45,780 bases of DNA, taken from contig JAGOJY010000033.1 in NCBI GenBank assembly GCA_017994815.1, positions 1 through 45,780 on the forward strand, given 5' to 3'. Numbering within the stretch: the stretch's first letter is position 1; each line of letters starts with the position of its first letter. Under the pieces are notes generated by a model. The model made no database searches, had not been told where the DNA came from, and worked only from the letters and a program-made list of their open reading frames with translations. This document shows positions 33,084-43,406 of this stretch, in pieces. The position numbers and the translations under genes were made by a program. The stretch comes from Acidobacteriota bacterium. Lineage in GTDB: Bacteria; Acidobacteriota; Polarisedimenticolia; J045.

Positions 33084-34331
33084 TCAGACCCCGTCCGCGT
33101 ACTGCAGCAGCCGCCTCTCGCCGTCGAGCTTGCGGATGGCGGTGATGTCCTGGGTCACCTCCAGCGTGCCGAGGTAGTTGCGCTGCTCGTCGCGCACCGC
33201 GAAGTAGCGGATGTGGACGAACCGGCCGCGCATCTCGATCCAGAACTCGGCTACATCCTGCCTGCCGGCGCGGAAATCGTCGAGGATCCGCTCCACGACC
33301 TCGACGCTGCGCGGCGGATGGCAGTGCTGGACCTTGCGCCCGATCACGGCCCGGCTGCGGGCGAAGATCGGGTGCGCCGACTCGCTGAAGAAGGCCACCC
33401 GGTCGTCCGCGTCGACGAAGGTGAGGTCCACCGGCAGGGTGGCGAAGATCGCCTGCAGCTGGTGGAACTCCAGGCTGCCGCCGGGTAGGACCAGCGCCCG
33501 CCGCGCCGGGACCGCCAGCGGATCGCGCGGGACCGCCGGCTCCGCCGGACGGTACCCGCGCCCGGGCTCGACGAGGCACCAGCCGAAGCGCGGCGACTCG
33601 GCGAAGATCTCGGCCCACTCGTCCTCGCTCAGCGTGTCGAGCGCCATCGGCAGCAGGATCTGCTCTTCCTTGTAGACCATCTCCCCGAGCGCCGACAGCG
33701 CCGGCTCGCCGAGCACCTCGGCCACCACGCGCGCCTCGTCGGCGTCGTCGTCCAGCTCGCGCAGCGCCTCGACCAGCCCCTTCAGCGCGGCGCGCACCTC
33801 GTCGTCCTTGCCCCACATCACCTTGGACGGGCCGGTGATCCCGTGCCGCTCGAGGCAGGGGAACAGCAGGTGCTCTTTGCGCTGGTAGTGCTTTTCCACG
33901 TCCATCAGCGCGTGCACCGCGCCGCGCCAGCCGTCGAGCAGCTCGCGCGCGACGCGTTCCCCCGCCGGGATCCCGGCGATCCGCGACTGCGCCGCGCGCG
34001 CCGCGGCGACCGCCTCGCGCAGCGCGCGGTTCTCGCGGCGGAAGGTGTCCACGGGGTGCCCCGGCGCGATCAGCGGCTGCGGCTTGGCCGGGCGGACCAC
34101 GTCGCGCAGCACCTCGGAGTGCAGGTCGCACATCGAGCGGATCTCGTCCACCGACATCCCGTCGGCCATCAGCTGCTGCTCCATCGCCGCGATCTCCGTC
34201 GCGTCGATCTCGCGGACAATGTCCGTCATCCGGGCGCGGACCTGGTCCGGGGGCAGCCCCCGGTGCAGGTGCAGGATGATCTCCTTCAGCGTCTCGATGC
34301 GGCGTTCGCGGTTGTTGATCAGCTCGCTCAT
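33084..34331 (-). CDS. DUF438 / hemerythrin-like / PAS domain protein
   Basis: Probable cytoplasmic sensor. Residues about 1-75 are DUF438 (ETLKEIILHLHRGLPPDQVR, then MADGMSVDEIRSMCDLHSEV); about 90-250 are a hemerythrin-type helical bundle with metal-ligand candidates in HPVDTFRRENRAL, EKHYQRKEHLLFPCLERHGI and YKEEQILLPMALDTL; about 285-410 are a PAS fold (LEFHQLQAIFATLPVDLTFV, RSRAVIGRKVQHCHPP, IRYFAVRDEQRNYLGTLEVT). This layout is known in proteins proposed to bind di-iron or haem and sense O2 or NO. ATG 34331 follows AGGAGG-like GGAGGACCG. It heads a three-gene operon and has its own promoter and 5' hairpin. Confidence 0.88.
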   Translation of the reverse strand: MSELINNRERRIETLKEIILHLHRGLPPDQVRARMTDIVREIDATEIAAMEQQLMADGMSVDEIRSMCDLHSEVLRDVVRPAKPQPLIAPGHPVDTFRRENRALREAVAAARAAQSRIAGIPAGERVARELLDGWRGAVHALMDVEKHYQRKEHLLFPCLERHGITGPSKVMWGKDDEVRAALKGLVEALRELDDDADEARVVAEVLGEPALSALGEMVYKEEQILLPMALDTLSEDEWAEIFAESPRFGWCLVEPGRGYRPAEPAVPRDPLAVPARRALVLPGGSLEFHQLQAIFATLPVDLTFVDADDRVAFFSESAHPIFARSRAVIGRKVQHCHPPRSVEVVERILDDFRAGRQDVAEFWIEMRGRFVHIRYFAVRDEQRNYLGTLEVTQDITAIRKLDGERRLLQYADGV

Positions 34332-34338
34332 CGGTCCT

Positions 34339-34356
34339 CCGTGGGGGAACCCACGG
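34339..34356 (-). promoter_or_regulatory. 5' hairpin touching the DUF438 Shine-Dalgarno
   Basis: On the minus strand CCGTGGG-TTCC-CCCACGG is a perfect 7-bp stem with a 4-base loop. Its 3' arm shares two bases with the GGAGGA ribosome-binding site, and it begins at about the predicted transcription start. It may protect the 5' end or modulate ribosome access. Confidence 0.45.
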
Positions 34357-34360
34357 CGCG

Positions 34361-34389
34361 AGAGTAGGATCCGGAGTTGTGGATGTCAA
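34361..34389 (-). promoter_or_regulatory. sigma70-type promoter for the DUF438 operon
   Basis: On the minus strand TTGACA (34389-34384, perfect -35) is followed after exactly 17 bases by TACTCT (34366-34361). The predicted start is near 34354, about 22 bases before the ATG. It is the best promoter visible in the window. Confidence 0.6.
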
Positions 34390-34395
34390 GGTCCG

Positions 34396-35001
34396 TTATG
34401 GCCGTCGCCGCCGCACCGTCCGGAACGTCACCGACACGCGCCGGGCCCGCGGCAGCCCTCGGCCCTGCCAGCGGTCGGACTTACGGCGCGCGATCCCGTG
34501 CAGCCACGCGGCGCGGGCCTCGCCGCCGATCGCCAGCGCGCTGCGCGGCGCGAGCAGCAGCTCGTGCGCCGGCGCGCCGCTCTCGTGCGCGAGCCGCATC
34601 ACCACCGGTGCGCCGAGGCTGACCGACACCACCGTCGGCCCGAAGTCGGCCAGGTCCTTGTGCGGCGCGATCCCTTGGCCCGGCAGGTACTCGTTGACCA
34701 CCACGTTCTCCGGGACGCGCTCGACCAGGCCGTCGGCCGCGAGGCGTTCGCCGAGCCAGGCCAGCCACGACGGGATCGCGCCCAGCACCACGGGCGGCCG
34801 GCGCCGGGCCTCGCGGCTCGGGTAGCTCGTGCCGTAGTGCTGGGTCCGGCGCTGCCAGTCGGAGCGCCACGGCTCGGCGTCGATGCGCGCGAGCAGTTCC
34901 CGCTCCTGTTCCGGCAACAAGTAGTCCGCGCGGTAGACCAGCCCGGGAATCGCCGGAATTTCCGCCCGCTCCGCGCCGTCGTCGAACAGGGAACGCTGCA
35001 C
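34396..35001 (-). CDS. AlkB-like 2-oxoglutarate/Fe(II) dioxygenase
   Basis: Probably removes alkyl groups from DNA or RNA bases by oxidation. The 201-residue protein has the AlkB pattern: PGLVYRADYLLPEQERELLA, WRSDWQRRTQHYGTSYP, NEYLPGQGIAPHKDLADFGP (HXD metal pair), a later histidine (AWLHGIARRKSD) and the 2-oxoglutarate arginines in RRVSVTFR. The GTG start at 35001 begins MQRSLFDD; a longer frame up to 35220 would run into the divergent hutU. No Shine-Dalgarno is evident. Closest in style to ALKBH-like or AlkB-family members without the N-terminal nucleotide lid of E. coli AlkB. Substrate is not fixed by sequence. Confidence 0.88.
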   Translation of the reverse strand: MQRSLFDDGAERAEIPAIPGLVYRADYLLPEQERELLARIDAEPWRSDWQRRTQHYGTSYPSREARRRPPVVLGAIPSWLAWLGERLAADGLVERVPENVVVNEYLPGQGIAPHKDLADFGPTVVSVSLGAPVVMRLAHESGAPAHELLLAPRSALAIGGEARAAWLHGIARRKSDRWQGRGLPRARRVSVTFRTVRRRRP

Positions 35002-35025
35002 GCGCCGATTGTACGGGACCGGCGA

Positions 35026-35031
35026 TAGAAT
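35026..35031 (+). promoter_or_regulatory. candidate -10 element for hutU
   Basis: TAGAAT (five of six to consensus) within GGCGATAGAATGCC, 34 bases ahead of the hutU ATG, in the 64-bp divergent region with the AlkB-like gene. No good -35 at 17 bases. Confidence 0.35.
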
Positions 35032-35065
35032 GCCCCGCTGCACCCCGGCTCGCGAGGACACGTCG

Positions 35066-37099
<2,034 letters not shown>

Positions 37100-37122
37100 G
37101 AAACCGGAGCGGGGCAGCGCCG

Positions 37123-39396
37123 ATGACCTCCCCGGCGGGCGCGGGGACCTTCGTCGCCGTCGCGGTCCCCGCGCCGCTGCCGGAATTGACGTACCGCGTC
37201 CCGGCGGGGCTCGCCGGCCGCGTCGTCCCCGGGGTCCGCGTGCGCGTCCCGCTCGGCGCGCGCCGCGTCACGGGCGTGGTGCTCGGCGCGAGCGCGCCGC
37301 CCGCCGCGGGGATCGAGGCCAAAGACATCGTCGAGCTCGTCGACGACCCGGCGCACCCTTCGATCCCGCCGGACCTGCTCGCGACGCTGCGCTGGACGGC
37401 CGACTACTACGTCGCGCCCGTGGGGGAGACGTTCCGGGCCGCGCTCCCGGCCGCGCTGTCCGCGCCGCGCGGGAGCGGCGCCGACGCGGCCCCGCGCGGC
37501 GCGCCGGTGACGCGCCGCGTCGTCCGCCCCGCCCCGGCCGCGCTGGCCGACCCCGCGGCCGCGCTGGCGACGCTGTCGCGGGCGCCGGCCCAGCGCCGCT
37601 GCCTGGCCGAGGCGCTGGCCTCCGGCCCCCGCGTCCCGGCCGAACTCGCGCGCGCCGCCGAGGCCCAGCCCGACGCGGTCGCCGCACTCGTCCGCGCCGG
37701 CCTCCTCGAGCTGGCGCGGGAGGAGCTGCCGGTCGCGGCTCCGCCCGACCCGGGGTTCGCCGCCACGCCCCCGCCGCGCCTCACGCACGACCAAGGGCGC
37801 GCGATCCGCCGCGTGCACGAGCTGCTCGAGACGCGCGAGTTCCACGCCGTGGTCCTGTTCGGCGTGACCGGCTCGGGCAAGACCGAGGTCTACCTCCGGG
37901 CCGCGGAGCGCGCGCTGGCGATCGGGCGCCCGGCGCTGTTCCTCGTGCCGGAGATCGGGCTGACCCCGCAGCTCTCGCACCAGCTCGCGCAGCGCTTCAA
38001 CGAGGCGGTGGTGGTGCTGCACTCGGGGCTCAGCGACCGGCAGCGGTACGCGGCGTGGCAGCAGGCCCGCGAGGGGCGGGCCCGGATCGTCGTCGGGGCG
38101 CGCTCGGCGCTGTTCGCGCCGCTCGAGCGCCCCGGGCTGATCGTCGTGGACGAGGAGCACGACGGCGGTTACAAGCAGGAGGAGGTGCCGCGCTACCACG
38201 CCCGCGACCTCGCGCTGGTGCGCGGGCGCGAGGCCGGCGCGGTCGTGATCCTCGGATCGGCCACGCCGTCGCTGGAGGCCTGGCAGCTCCAGCGCGAGCA
38301 GCGCGCGCAACTGCTGATCCTGCCCGAGCGCGTCGCCGGCGGGGCGCTGGCGAGCGTCGAGCTGGTGGACATGCGGCTCGAGTTCCGCGAGACCGGCGCC
38401 GACCGACCGCTCTCGCGCCGCCTGGTGGCCGAGCTGCAGGGCTCGCTCGGCCGCGGCGAGCAGGCGATGGTGCTGCTCAACCGGCGCGGCTACACGCGCG
38501 CCGTGCTGTGCCGGGCCTGCGGCGAGCCGATCACCTGCCGCGCGTGCAGCATCGCGCTGACCTGGCACCAGGTCGGCGAGCGGCTGCGCTGCCACTACTG
38601 CGGGTACGCGCGGGTGCGGCCGGCGACCTGCCCGACCTGCGACTCACCGCACCTGGCCGACGTCGGCTCGGGCACGCAGATGGCGGAGGAGGAAGTGCTG
38701 CGCGTTCTTCCCGGCGCGCGCGTCGCGCGCCTCGACCGCGACACGGTGCGCTCGTCGCGGCGGCTGGCGCAGGTGCTCGGCGGTTTCGCGCGCGGCGAGC
38801 TGGACGTTCTGGTCGGCACGCAGATGATCGCCAAGGGGCACCACTTCCCGCGCGTGACGCTGGTGGGCGTGCTGTCGGCCGACTCCTCGCTGAACCTGCC
38901 CGACTTCCGCGCCGCCGAGCGCACGTTCCAGCTGCTGACGCAGGTCGCGGGCCGCGCCGGCCGCGGCGAGCAGCCGGGCCGCGTGATCGTGCAGGCGTTC
39001 CACCCCGACCACCCCGCGCTGCTCGCGGCGGCGCGCCAGGACTACGAGGTGTACGCGGCGCGCGAGCTGCCGATGCGCGGCGTGCTGAAGTACCCGCCGG
39101 CGGCCGGGCTGGTGCAGTTGCTGGTCCGCGACCGCGACCAGGACGTGGCGAACGAGCGCGCGGCGATCGTCGCCGAGGCGCTGCGCCGGCACGGGGACGG
39201 CAAGGTCGCGGTGCTCGGGCCGACCGCGGCCCCCCTGGCCCGGCTGCGCGAGCTGTGGCGGGTGCAGATCCTGGCCCGCGCGCGAAAAAAGCGCCGGCTG
39301 GTCGACGCCGTGCGGGCCGCGCTGGAGGAGGCGGCGGGCCGCGGCGTGCCCGGCTCCGCGGTCGTGGTCGACGTCGATCCGCAGCAGCTGCTCTGA
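37123..39396 (+). CDS. priA: primosomal protein N' (replication restart helicase)
   Basis: 3'-5' helicase that restarts stalled replication forks. The 757-residue protein has an N-terminal DNA-binding region (ELTYRVPAGLAGRVVPGVRV, about 18-37), then the helicase: Walker A FGVTGSGKTEVYLRAA (about 247), PEIGLTPQ, GARSALFAPL, DEEHDGGYKQEE (DEEH box), GSATPSLE, and the C-terminal motor LVGTQMIAKGHHFPRVTLVG and QVAGRAGRGEQPG. Eight cysteines form the zinc sites (CRACGEPITCRAC, CHYCGYARVRPATCPTC). ATG 37123 is 23 bases past hutU. The length and motif order are standard. Confidence 0.96.
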   Translation: MTSPAGAGTFVAVAVPAPLPELTYRVPAGLAGRVVPGVRVRVPLGARRVTGVVLGASAPPAAGIEAKDIVELVDDPAHPSIPPDLLATLRWTADYYVAPVGETFRAALPAALSAPRGSGADAAPRGAPVTRRVVRPAPAALADPAAALATLSRAPAQRRCLAEALASGPRVPAELARAAEAQPDAVAALVRAGLLELAREELPVAAPPDPGFAATPPPRLTHDQGRAIRRVHELLETREFHAVVLFGVTGSGKTEVYLRAAERALAIGRPALFLVPEIGLTPQLSHQLAQRFNEAVVVLHSGLSDRQRYAAWQQAREGRARIVVGARSALFAPLERPGLIVVDEEHDGGYKQEEVPRYHARDLALVRGREAGAVVILGSATPSLEAWQLQREQRAQLLILPERVAGGALASVELVDMRLEFRETGADRPLSRRLVAELQGSLGRGEQAMVLLNRRGYTRAVLCRACGEPITCRACSIALTWHQVGERLRCHYCGYARVRPATCPTCDSPHLADVGSGTQMAEEEVLRVLPGARVARLDRDTVRSSRRLAQVLGGFARGELDVLVGTQMIAKGHHFPRVTLVGVLSADSSLNLPDFRAAERTFQLLTQVAGRAGRGEQPGRVIVQAFHPDHPALLAAARQDYEVYAARELPMRGVLKYPPAAGLVQLLVRDRDQDVANERAAIVAEALRRHGDGKVAVLGPTAAPLARLRELWRVQILARARKKRRLVDAVRAALEEAAGRGVPGSAVVVDVDPQQLL

Positions 39397-39517
39397 GCGG
39401 GGCGGCGGCTCTTCCAACTCGTAAAAACGGGCCGGTTCGGCGGGCGTGGATTACGATATCGGCTCGCCGTGGCCGGTCCCCGGCACCCGGGATGGTGCGG
39501 CGCCCAGGAGGCCGAGA

Positions 39518-40177
39518 ATGACCATCCACCCGTTGCGCCGTTCGTTCGTCCCGGCGGTGGCGCTGTTCGCGATCGCCGCCACGCTGGTGCTGCTGGCAGC
39601 CTGCACCGCGCTGAAGGGCAACCTGCCGCAGGAGCCCGGGCTGCACCCGCGGCTGACCCGCTTCACCTACCTCGAGGAAGGCAAGCTCGTGTCCTTCGCC
39701 GTGGACACCGCCGCGACCCGCAAGCGCGAGGACGCACCCTACGTCCCGTTCGGTATCGCCGTCGCCAACATGAGCCTGCCGCGGCTGACCCTGACGCGCG
39801 AGTCGTTCACGCTCGTCGACGACAAGGGCCAGCGCTCCTCTCTGGCCACGATCCAGCAGGCGCGGGAGCTGGCCGGGCTGACCGTGTACGACCTGCGGCT
39901 GTCGCAGGACTTCTTCGACGTGATGTTCACGCGCTTCTCGGCCTGGCCCTTCACGCAGGCCGTGTTCTTCCCGGTGCAGAGCCCGGCCGGCGGCGACCCC
40001 GAGATCAGCCGGCGCGGCATCGTGCGCGAGCGCGTGGAGCTGCCGGTGCACTCGTGGACCCGCGACGTGATCTACTTCCCGCACCCGGAAGGCCAGCTGA
40101 TGGGCCGGCGCTACGAGATGTGGCTCGACACCGAGGAGCTGGAAGACCCGATCTTCGTCAAGTTCGAGGTGAAATGA
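39518..40177 (+). CDS. putative lipoprotein of unknown function
   Basis: Function unknown. The 219-residue product has a lipoprotein signal: positive N-terminus (MTIHPLRRSF), hydrophobic core and lipobox LLAAC at about residues 25-29, so it should be anchored by a diacylated cysteine. The mature part reads as mostly beta with TRFTYLEEGKLVSFAVDTAA, RLTLTRESFTLVDDKGQRSS and a C-terminal RYEMWLDTEELEDPIFVKFE, and has no catalytic signature. ATG 39518 follows CCAGGAGG; an in-frame ATG further upstream would bury the signal. Its stop overlaps the next start (ATGA). The 121-bp gap after priA contains an AT-rich TACGAT that could be a -10. Confidence 0.7.
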   Translation: MTIHPLRRSFVPAVALFAIAATLVLLAACTALKGNLPQEPGLHPRLTRFTYLEEGKLVSFAVDTAATRKREDAPYVPFGIAVANMSLPRLTLTRESFTLVDDKGQRSSLATIQQARELAGLTVYDLRLSQDFFDVMFTRFSAWPFTQAVFFPVQSPAGGDPEISRRGIVRERVELPVHSWTRDVIYFPHPEGQLMGRRYEMWLDTEELEDPIFVKFEVK

Positions 40178-40767
40178 CCGGTCCGGTCAAGGTCATCCTG
40201 CACGGTCTGACCGACCCCGCGCAGGCGCGCGAGGCGGGGGCGCTGGGCATCGACGCCGCCAGCGTCGTGCTCGGGGACGGCGGGTTGCCGGCGGTCCCGC
40301 CGGAGCGGGCCGTCGCGGTGGCGGCGGCCCTGCCGCCGCTGACCGCGCGGCTGGCCCTCGTCGCGCCGGGCGGCGCGCTGCCGGCGGGGTTCACCGGCGC
40401 CGTGACCGGGCTCGACGACGAGCGGCCGGAGGGGGCGGCGGTGCACATCGTCCGGGTCCCGCACACGCCGGTGGACCCGGAGCGGATCCCGGCCGACATC
40501 GACGCGGTCTGGCTCGCGCCGCGGCCGGGCACCGGCTCCGCCACGGGCTTCGACTTCACCCGCATCGGCCGGCTCGCCACGTGGTTCCGCGTGGTGCTGG
40601 AGGTGCCGGACGGCGCGGCCGGCGTCGAGGCGGCGATCCGCCTCGGGCGCCCCTACGCGGTCGTGCTCGGCGAGGCGGTCTGGTACCAACCGGGGATCGT
40701 CGATCTCGACCGGCTGGAGAAGGCGCTGGCCGTCGTCGCGCGCCTGAACAAGCTGGCGTTCGGCTAG
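40174..40767 (+). CDS. TrpF-like (phosphoribosylanthranilate isomerase fold) protein lacking catalytic residues
   Basis: A beta/alpha-barrel protein related to TrpF but probably not a working isomerase. The family normally begins KICGLT with a catalytic cysteine; here it is VKVILHGLTDPAQAREAGAL, without that cysteine. The second catalytic residue, the aspartate in the usual LLDSxxGGTGxxFDW block, appears as WLAPRPGTGSATGFDFTR, again without the aspartate. The phosphate-binding end is only loosely kept (ATWFRVVLEVPDGAAGVEAA). At 197 residues the length is typical of TrpF. It is coupled to a lipoprotein gene, not to tryptophan genes. TrpF relationship is by pattern; the function is unknown. Confidence 0.6.
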   Translation: MTGPVKVILHGLTDPAQAREAGALGIDAASVVLGDGGLPAVPPERAVAVAAALPPLTARLALVAPGGALPAGFTGAVTGLDDERPEGAAVHIVRVPHTPVDPERIPADIDAVWLAPRPGTGSATGFDFTRIGRLATWFRVVLEVPDGAAGVEAAIRLGRPYAVVLGEAVWYQPGIVDLDRLEKALAVVARLNKLAFG

Positions 40768-40849
40768 CGGGCACAAAACTGGCCGGCGGCGCGGGTTTTG
40801 GCTACCTTCTCCGGAGGTGTCGTTTCGGCACGAGGAGACTGGGTTCCCG

Positions 40850-41725
40850 GTGAGAAGGCGCGAGTTCCTCTCTTTGTTCGGCGGCGCTGTGCCGGCGGTG
40901 CTCGCGCTGCCCGAGGCGGCCATCGCCTACGCGGTGGCGGTCGAGCCCGGCTGGATCGAACTGCGCCGCGTGCGCGTGCCGGTCCGCGGGCTGCCGCCCG
41001 TCCTGGAGGGTTTCCGGATCGCCCAGCTCTCCGACCTGCACCGTTCGGAGATCGTCGGCGCGGCGCACGTGCGCGGCGCCGTCGCGCGCGCGCTCGCGGA
41101 ACAGCCGGAGCTGGTGGCGGTGACGGGCGACCTGGTGACCGGCGAGGCGCGGTTCTTCGACGACGTCGCCGAGGATCTCGCGCCACTCGCCGCCGCGGCG
41201 CCGAGCTTCGCGGTCCCGGGGAACCACGATTACGACCACTGGTACCCCCACGCGCGGGCCGGCATGCCCGACGGGCCGCAGCGGCTCGGCGACGTTCTGC
41301 GCGCGCACGGAATCGAGCTTTTGCGCAACGAGAGCCGCGTGCTCGACGTGCGCGGCGGCGCGGCACGGATCGAGATCGTCGGGCTCGACGACTTCTGGTC
41401 GCCGAACTTCGACCCGGCCCGCGCGTTCGCCGGCGCGAGCCCCGAGGGCCTGACGCGCATCGTCCTCAACCACAACCCGGACGGGTTCGCGGTGACGCGC
41501 CACGAGCGGTTCGACCTGATGCTGTGCGGCCACACGCACGGCGGCCAGGTGCGCATCCCGTTGCTGGGCGCGCCGATCTGCCCGGTCGAGGACCGGCGCT
41601 TCCTGCAGGGGCTCGTCGCGGCCGACGACCGCCTCGTCTACACGAACCGCGGCATCGGCTACAACCGCCGCGTTCGTTTCGGCGTGCGCCCCGAGGTCAC
41701 GCTGCTCGAGCTGGTCCCCGCCTGA
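40850..41725 (+). CDS. Tat-exported metallophosphoesterase (YkuE-like)
   Basis: Calcineurin-type phosphatase or phosphodiesterase exported in folded form. The N-terminus MRRREFLSLFGGAVPAVLAL has the twin-arginine pattern followed by a hydrophobic core. Metal-binding motifs in order: QLSDLHRSEIV (DXH), VTGDLVTGE, VPGNHDYDHW, and CGHTHGGQVRIP. The 291-residue length fits the YkuE group, some of which act on lipid or lipid A-like substrates. GTG 40850 starts at the twin arginines; an earlier GTG at 40817, preceded by a possible -10 TACCTT, would add 11 residues. The gene ends at a bidirectional hairpin. Confidence 0.87.
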   Translation: MRRREFLSLFGGAVPAVLALPEAAIAYAVAVEPGWIELRRVRVPVRGLPPVLEGFRIAQLSDLHRSEIVGAAHVRGAVARALAEQPELVAVTGDLVTGEARFFDDVAEDLAPLAAAAPSFAVPGNHDYDHWYPHARAGMPDGPQRLGDVLRAHGIELLRNESRVLDVRGGAARIEIVGLDDFWSPNFDPARAFAGASPEGLTRIVLNHNPDGFAVTRHERFDLMLCGHTHGGQVRIPLLGAPICPVEDRRFLQGLVAADDRLVYTNRGIGYNRRVRFGVRPEVTLLELVPA

Positions 41726-41728
41726 ACG

Positions 41729-41752
41729 GGCGCGGGGGAGTTCGCCCGCGCC
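41729..41752. terminator. bidirectional hairpin between convergent genes
   Basis: Perfect 8-bp stem GGCGCGGG/CCCGCGCC with an 8-base loop, filling the 35-bp gap between the metallophosphoesterase (+) and the DNA ligase (-). No T tract. Confidence 0.55.
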
Positions 41753-41760
41753 GGTGCAAC

Positions 41761-42759
41761 TCAGCGGACCTGGTCGAAGGTGCACTGGCGCGGCGCCTTG
41801 TCGGGGCGCCAGCGCAGGAACTTCGTCCCGTGGCGGAAGCGGTCGCCGCTGAAGTGATCGTAGCGGACCTCGACGACCAACTCGGGGCGCAGCGGCTGCC
41901 ACTCGGTGCTGCGCTCACCGGACCAGCGGCTCGGCCCGCCGGGCGCGTTGCCGGTGAATCCGGGCGGCTCGACCAGCGGCTCGAGCTTCTTCTTGAGCTC
42001 GTGCCGTTGCCCGGCGACGAAAGAGGACGTGAAGCCGACGTGGTGCAGCAGGCCGTCGCGGTCGTACAGGCCGAGCAGCAACGAGCCGACGTCCTTCGAA
42101 CCCGCTGCGTAGCGGAAGCCGCCCACGACGCAGTCGGCGCTGCGCAGCTTCTTGATCTTGACCATCGCGCTGCGCTCGCCGGACGCGTACGGCACGTCCG
42201 TACGCTTGGCGACGACGCCGTCGGTCTTGCGGCCGACCTGCTCCAGCCACGCCCGGGCCGCGGACGGCTCGAGGGTGACTGGCGACAGCAGGAAGATGCT
42301 ACGGGCGGGGAAGTGCTTGTCGGCGAAGTTCTCGAGCCGCGGGCGACGCTCGATGAGCGGCAGCTCGACCAGCGACCGGCCGCGGTCGTCGACCAGGAGG
42401 TCGAAGGCGATGAACGCCGCGGGCGTTTCGCGCGAGAGCTTGGCGATGCGCGAGGCCGCGGGGTGGATCCGCTGGAGCAGGGCGTCGAAGGAAAACCCGC
42501 CCTCCACCGGGACGACGATCTCGCCGTCGAGCGCGAAGCGCTTCGCGGAGAGCGCGACGAACGCGGCGACCAGCTCTGGGAAGTAGCGCGCGAGCGGCTG
42601 CCCGCGCTTCGACATCAACTCGACGCGCTCGCGCTCGCGGAACGCGAGGCAGCGGAACCCGTCCCACTTCGGCTCGTACTGCCAGCCGGTGCCCGTCGGA
42701 ATCGCGGCGACGCTGCGCGCCTCCATCGGCGGGTAGTCGAAGGGGATCGGGAGGGCCAT
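41761..42759 (-). CDS. ATP-dependent DNA ligase (LigC/LigD-ligase type)
   Basis: Seals DNA nicks or breaks using ATP. The 332-residue protein holds the nucleotidyltransferase domain: motif I EPKWDGFR with catalytic Lys31, motif III-like FIAFDLLVDDRG, DGEIVVP, motif IV DGVVAKRTDVPY, and motif V MVKIKKLRSADCVVGGF; then an OB-fold with SLLLGLYDRDGLLHHVGFTS and VEVRYDHFSGDRFRHGTKFL. This is the short ligase form seen in LigC and in the ligase domain of LigD, without polymerase or nuclease domains. ATG 42759 starts MALPIPFDYP. No Ku or other end-joining gene is adjacent. The essential NAD-dependent LigA is not in the window. Confidence 0.92.
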   Translation of the reverse strand: MALPIPFDYPPMEARSVAAIPTGTGWQYEPKWDGFRCLAFRERERVELMSKRGQPLARYFPELVAAFVALSAKRFALDGEIVVPVEGGFSFDALLQRIHPAASRIAKLSRETPAAFIAFDLLVDDRGRSLVELPLIERRPRLENFADKHFPARSIFLLSPVTLEPSAARAWLEQVGRKTDGVVAKRTDVPYASGERSAMVKIKKLRSADCVVGGFRYAAGSKDVGSLLLGLYDRDGLLHHVGFTSSFVAGQRHELKKKLEPLVEPPGFTGNAPGGPSRWSGERSTEWQPLRPELVVEVRYDHFSGDRFRHGTKFLRWRPDKAPRQCTFDQVR

Positions 42760-42842
42760 GCGACATTGTGCCTGTGCCAGGCCCGGAACACCGGTCGCGC
42801 GGGCGCGTGCCGGGCCGGCTGCGGCGGCCGCAACGCCGGCCG

Positions 42843-43406
42843 TTACGGGTGGGCGCCGTAGGTGGCCTGGACCGCGCGGTCGAACTCGTCGGCGCGCGCG
42901 GCGAGGAGTTCCGGCGTCGCCGCGGGATCGCGCGAGCTGAGACGGCCGGTGATCCGGCCGCGGCGGAACAGGTACAGCCCCGCCGCGACGGCGCGCTGTT
43001 CCCCCGGCCCGCTGGCCAGCGCGGTCGCGCCGTTCGCCAGCGCCTTCGCCGCGTCGTCGGCGTGCATGAAGTAGAAAAGGTCCACGCGCATGGCCGGGTC
43101 GGTGTAGTCCCAGGAGACGATCCACTGGCAGTCGAGATCGCGCAGGCGCACGGCGTCGCTGCCGGCCTCGTTCATCCGGTGCACCGACAGCGAGCGCACC
43201 GGCGCGGGATAGCCGACGAGGTGCGGGCCGTCGGGGCCGGTCGTGCGTTCCCAGCCGCTCGCCGGGCCGCGCCCGATCGGTCCCATCGCCGCGCGGTACA
43301 GCAGGAACATGATGACCGCGAGGGCGACCACCGCGAGGCCGACCACGATCAGGACGTCGCGGAGGCCTGCCTTGGGCGTCGGCTGGTGGCGGCGGCCCTT
43401 GCTCAC
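42843..43406 (-). CDS. single-pass membrane protein of unknown function
   Basis: Not recognised. The 187 residues have a basic N-terminus (MSKGRRHQPTPK), one membrane helix (VLIVVGLAVVALAVIMFLLY, about residues 19-38) and a soluble part of about 145 residues expected outside the cytoplasm, with CQWIVSWDYTDPAMRVDLFY near its middle. There is no repeat or catalytic motif. GTG 43406 follows GGGAGGCCAC, and its first bases overlap the DUF2062 stop (GTGA), so the three-gene kinase operon ends here. An 84-bp gap separates it from the ligase gene. Confidence 0.6.
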   Translation of the reverse strand: MSKGRRHQPTPKAGLRDVLIVVGLAVVALAVIMFLLYRAAMGPIGRGPASGWERTTGPDGPHLVGYPAPVRSLSVHRMNEAGSDAVRLRDLDCQWIVSWDYTDPAMRVDLFYFMHADDAAKALANGATALASGPGEQRAVAAGLYLFRRGRITGRLSSRDPAATPELLAARADEFDRAVQATYGAHP

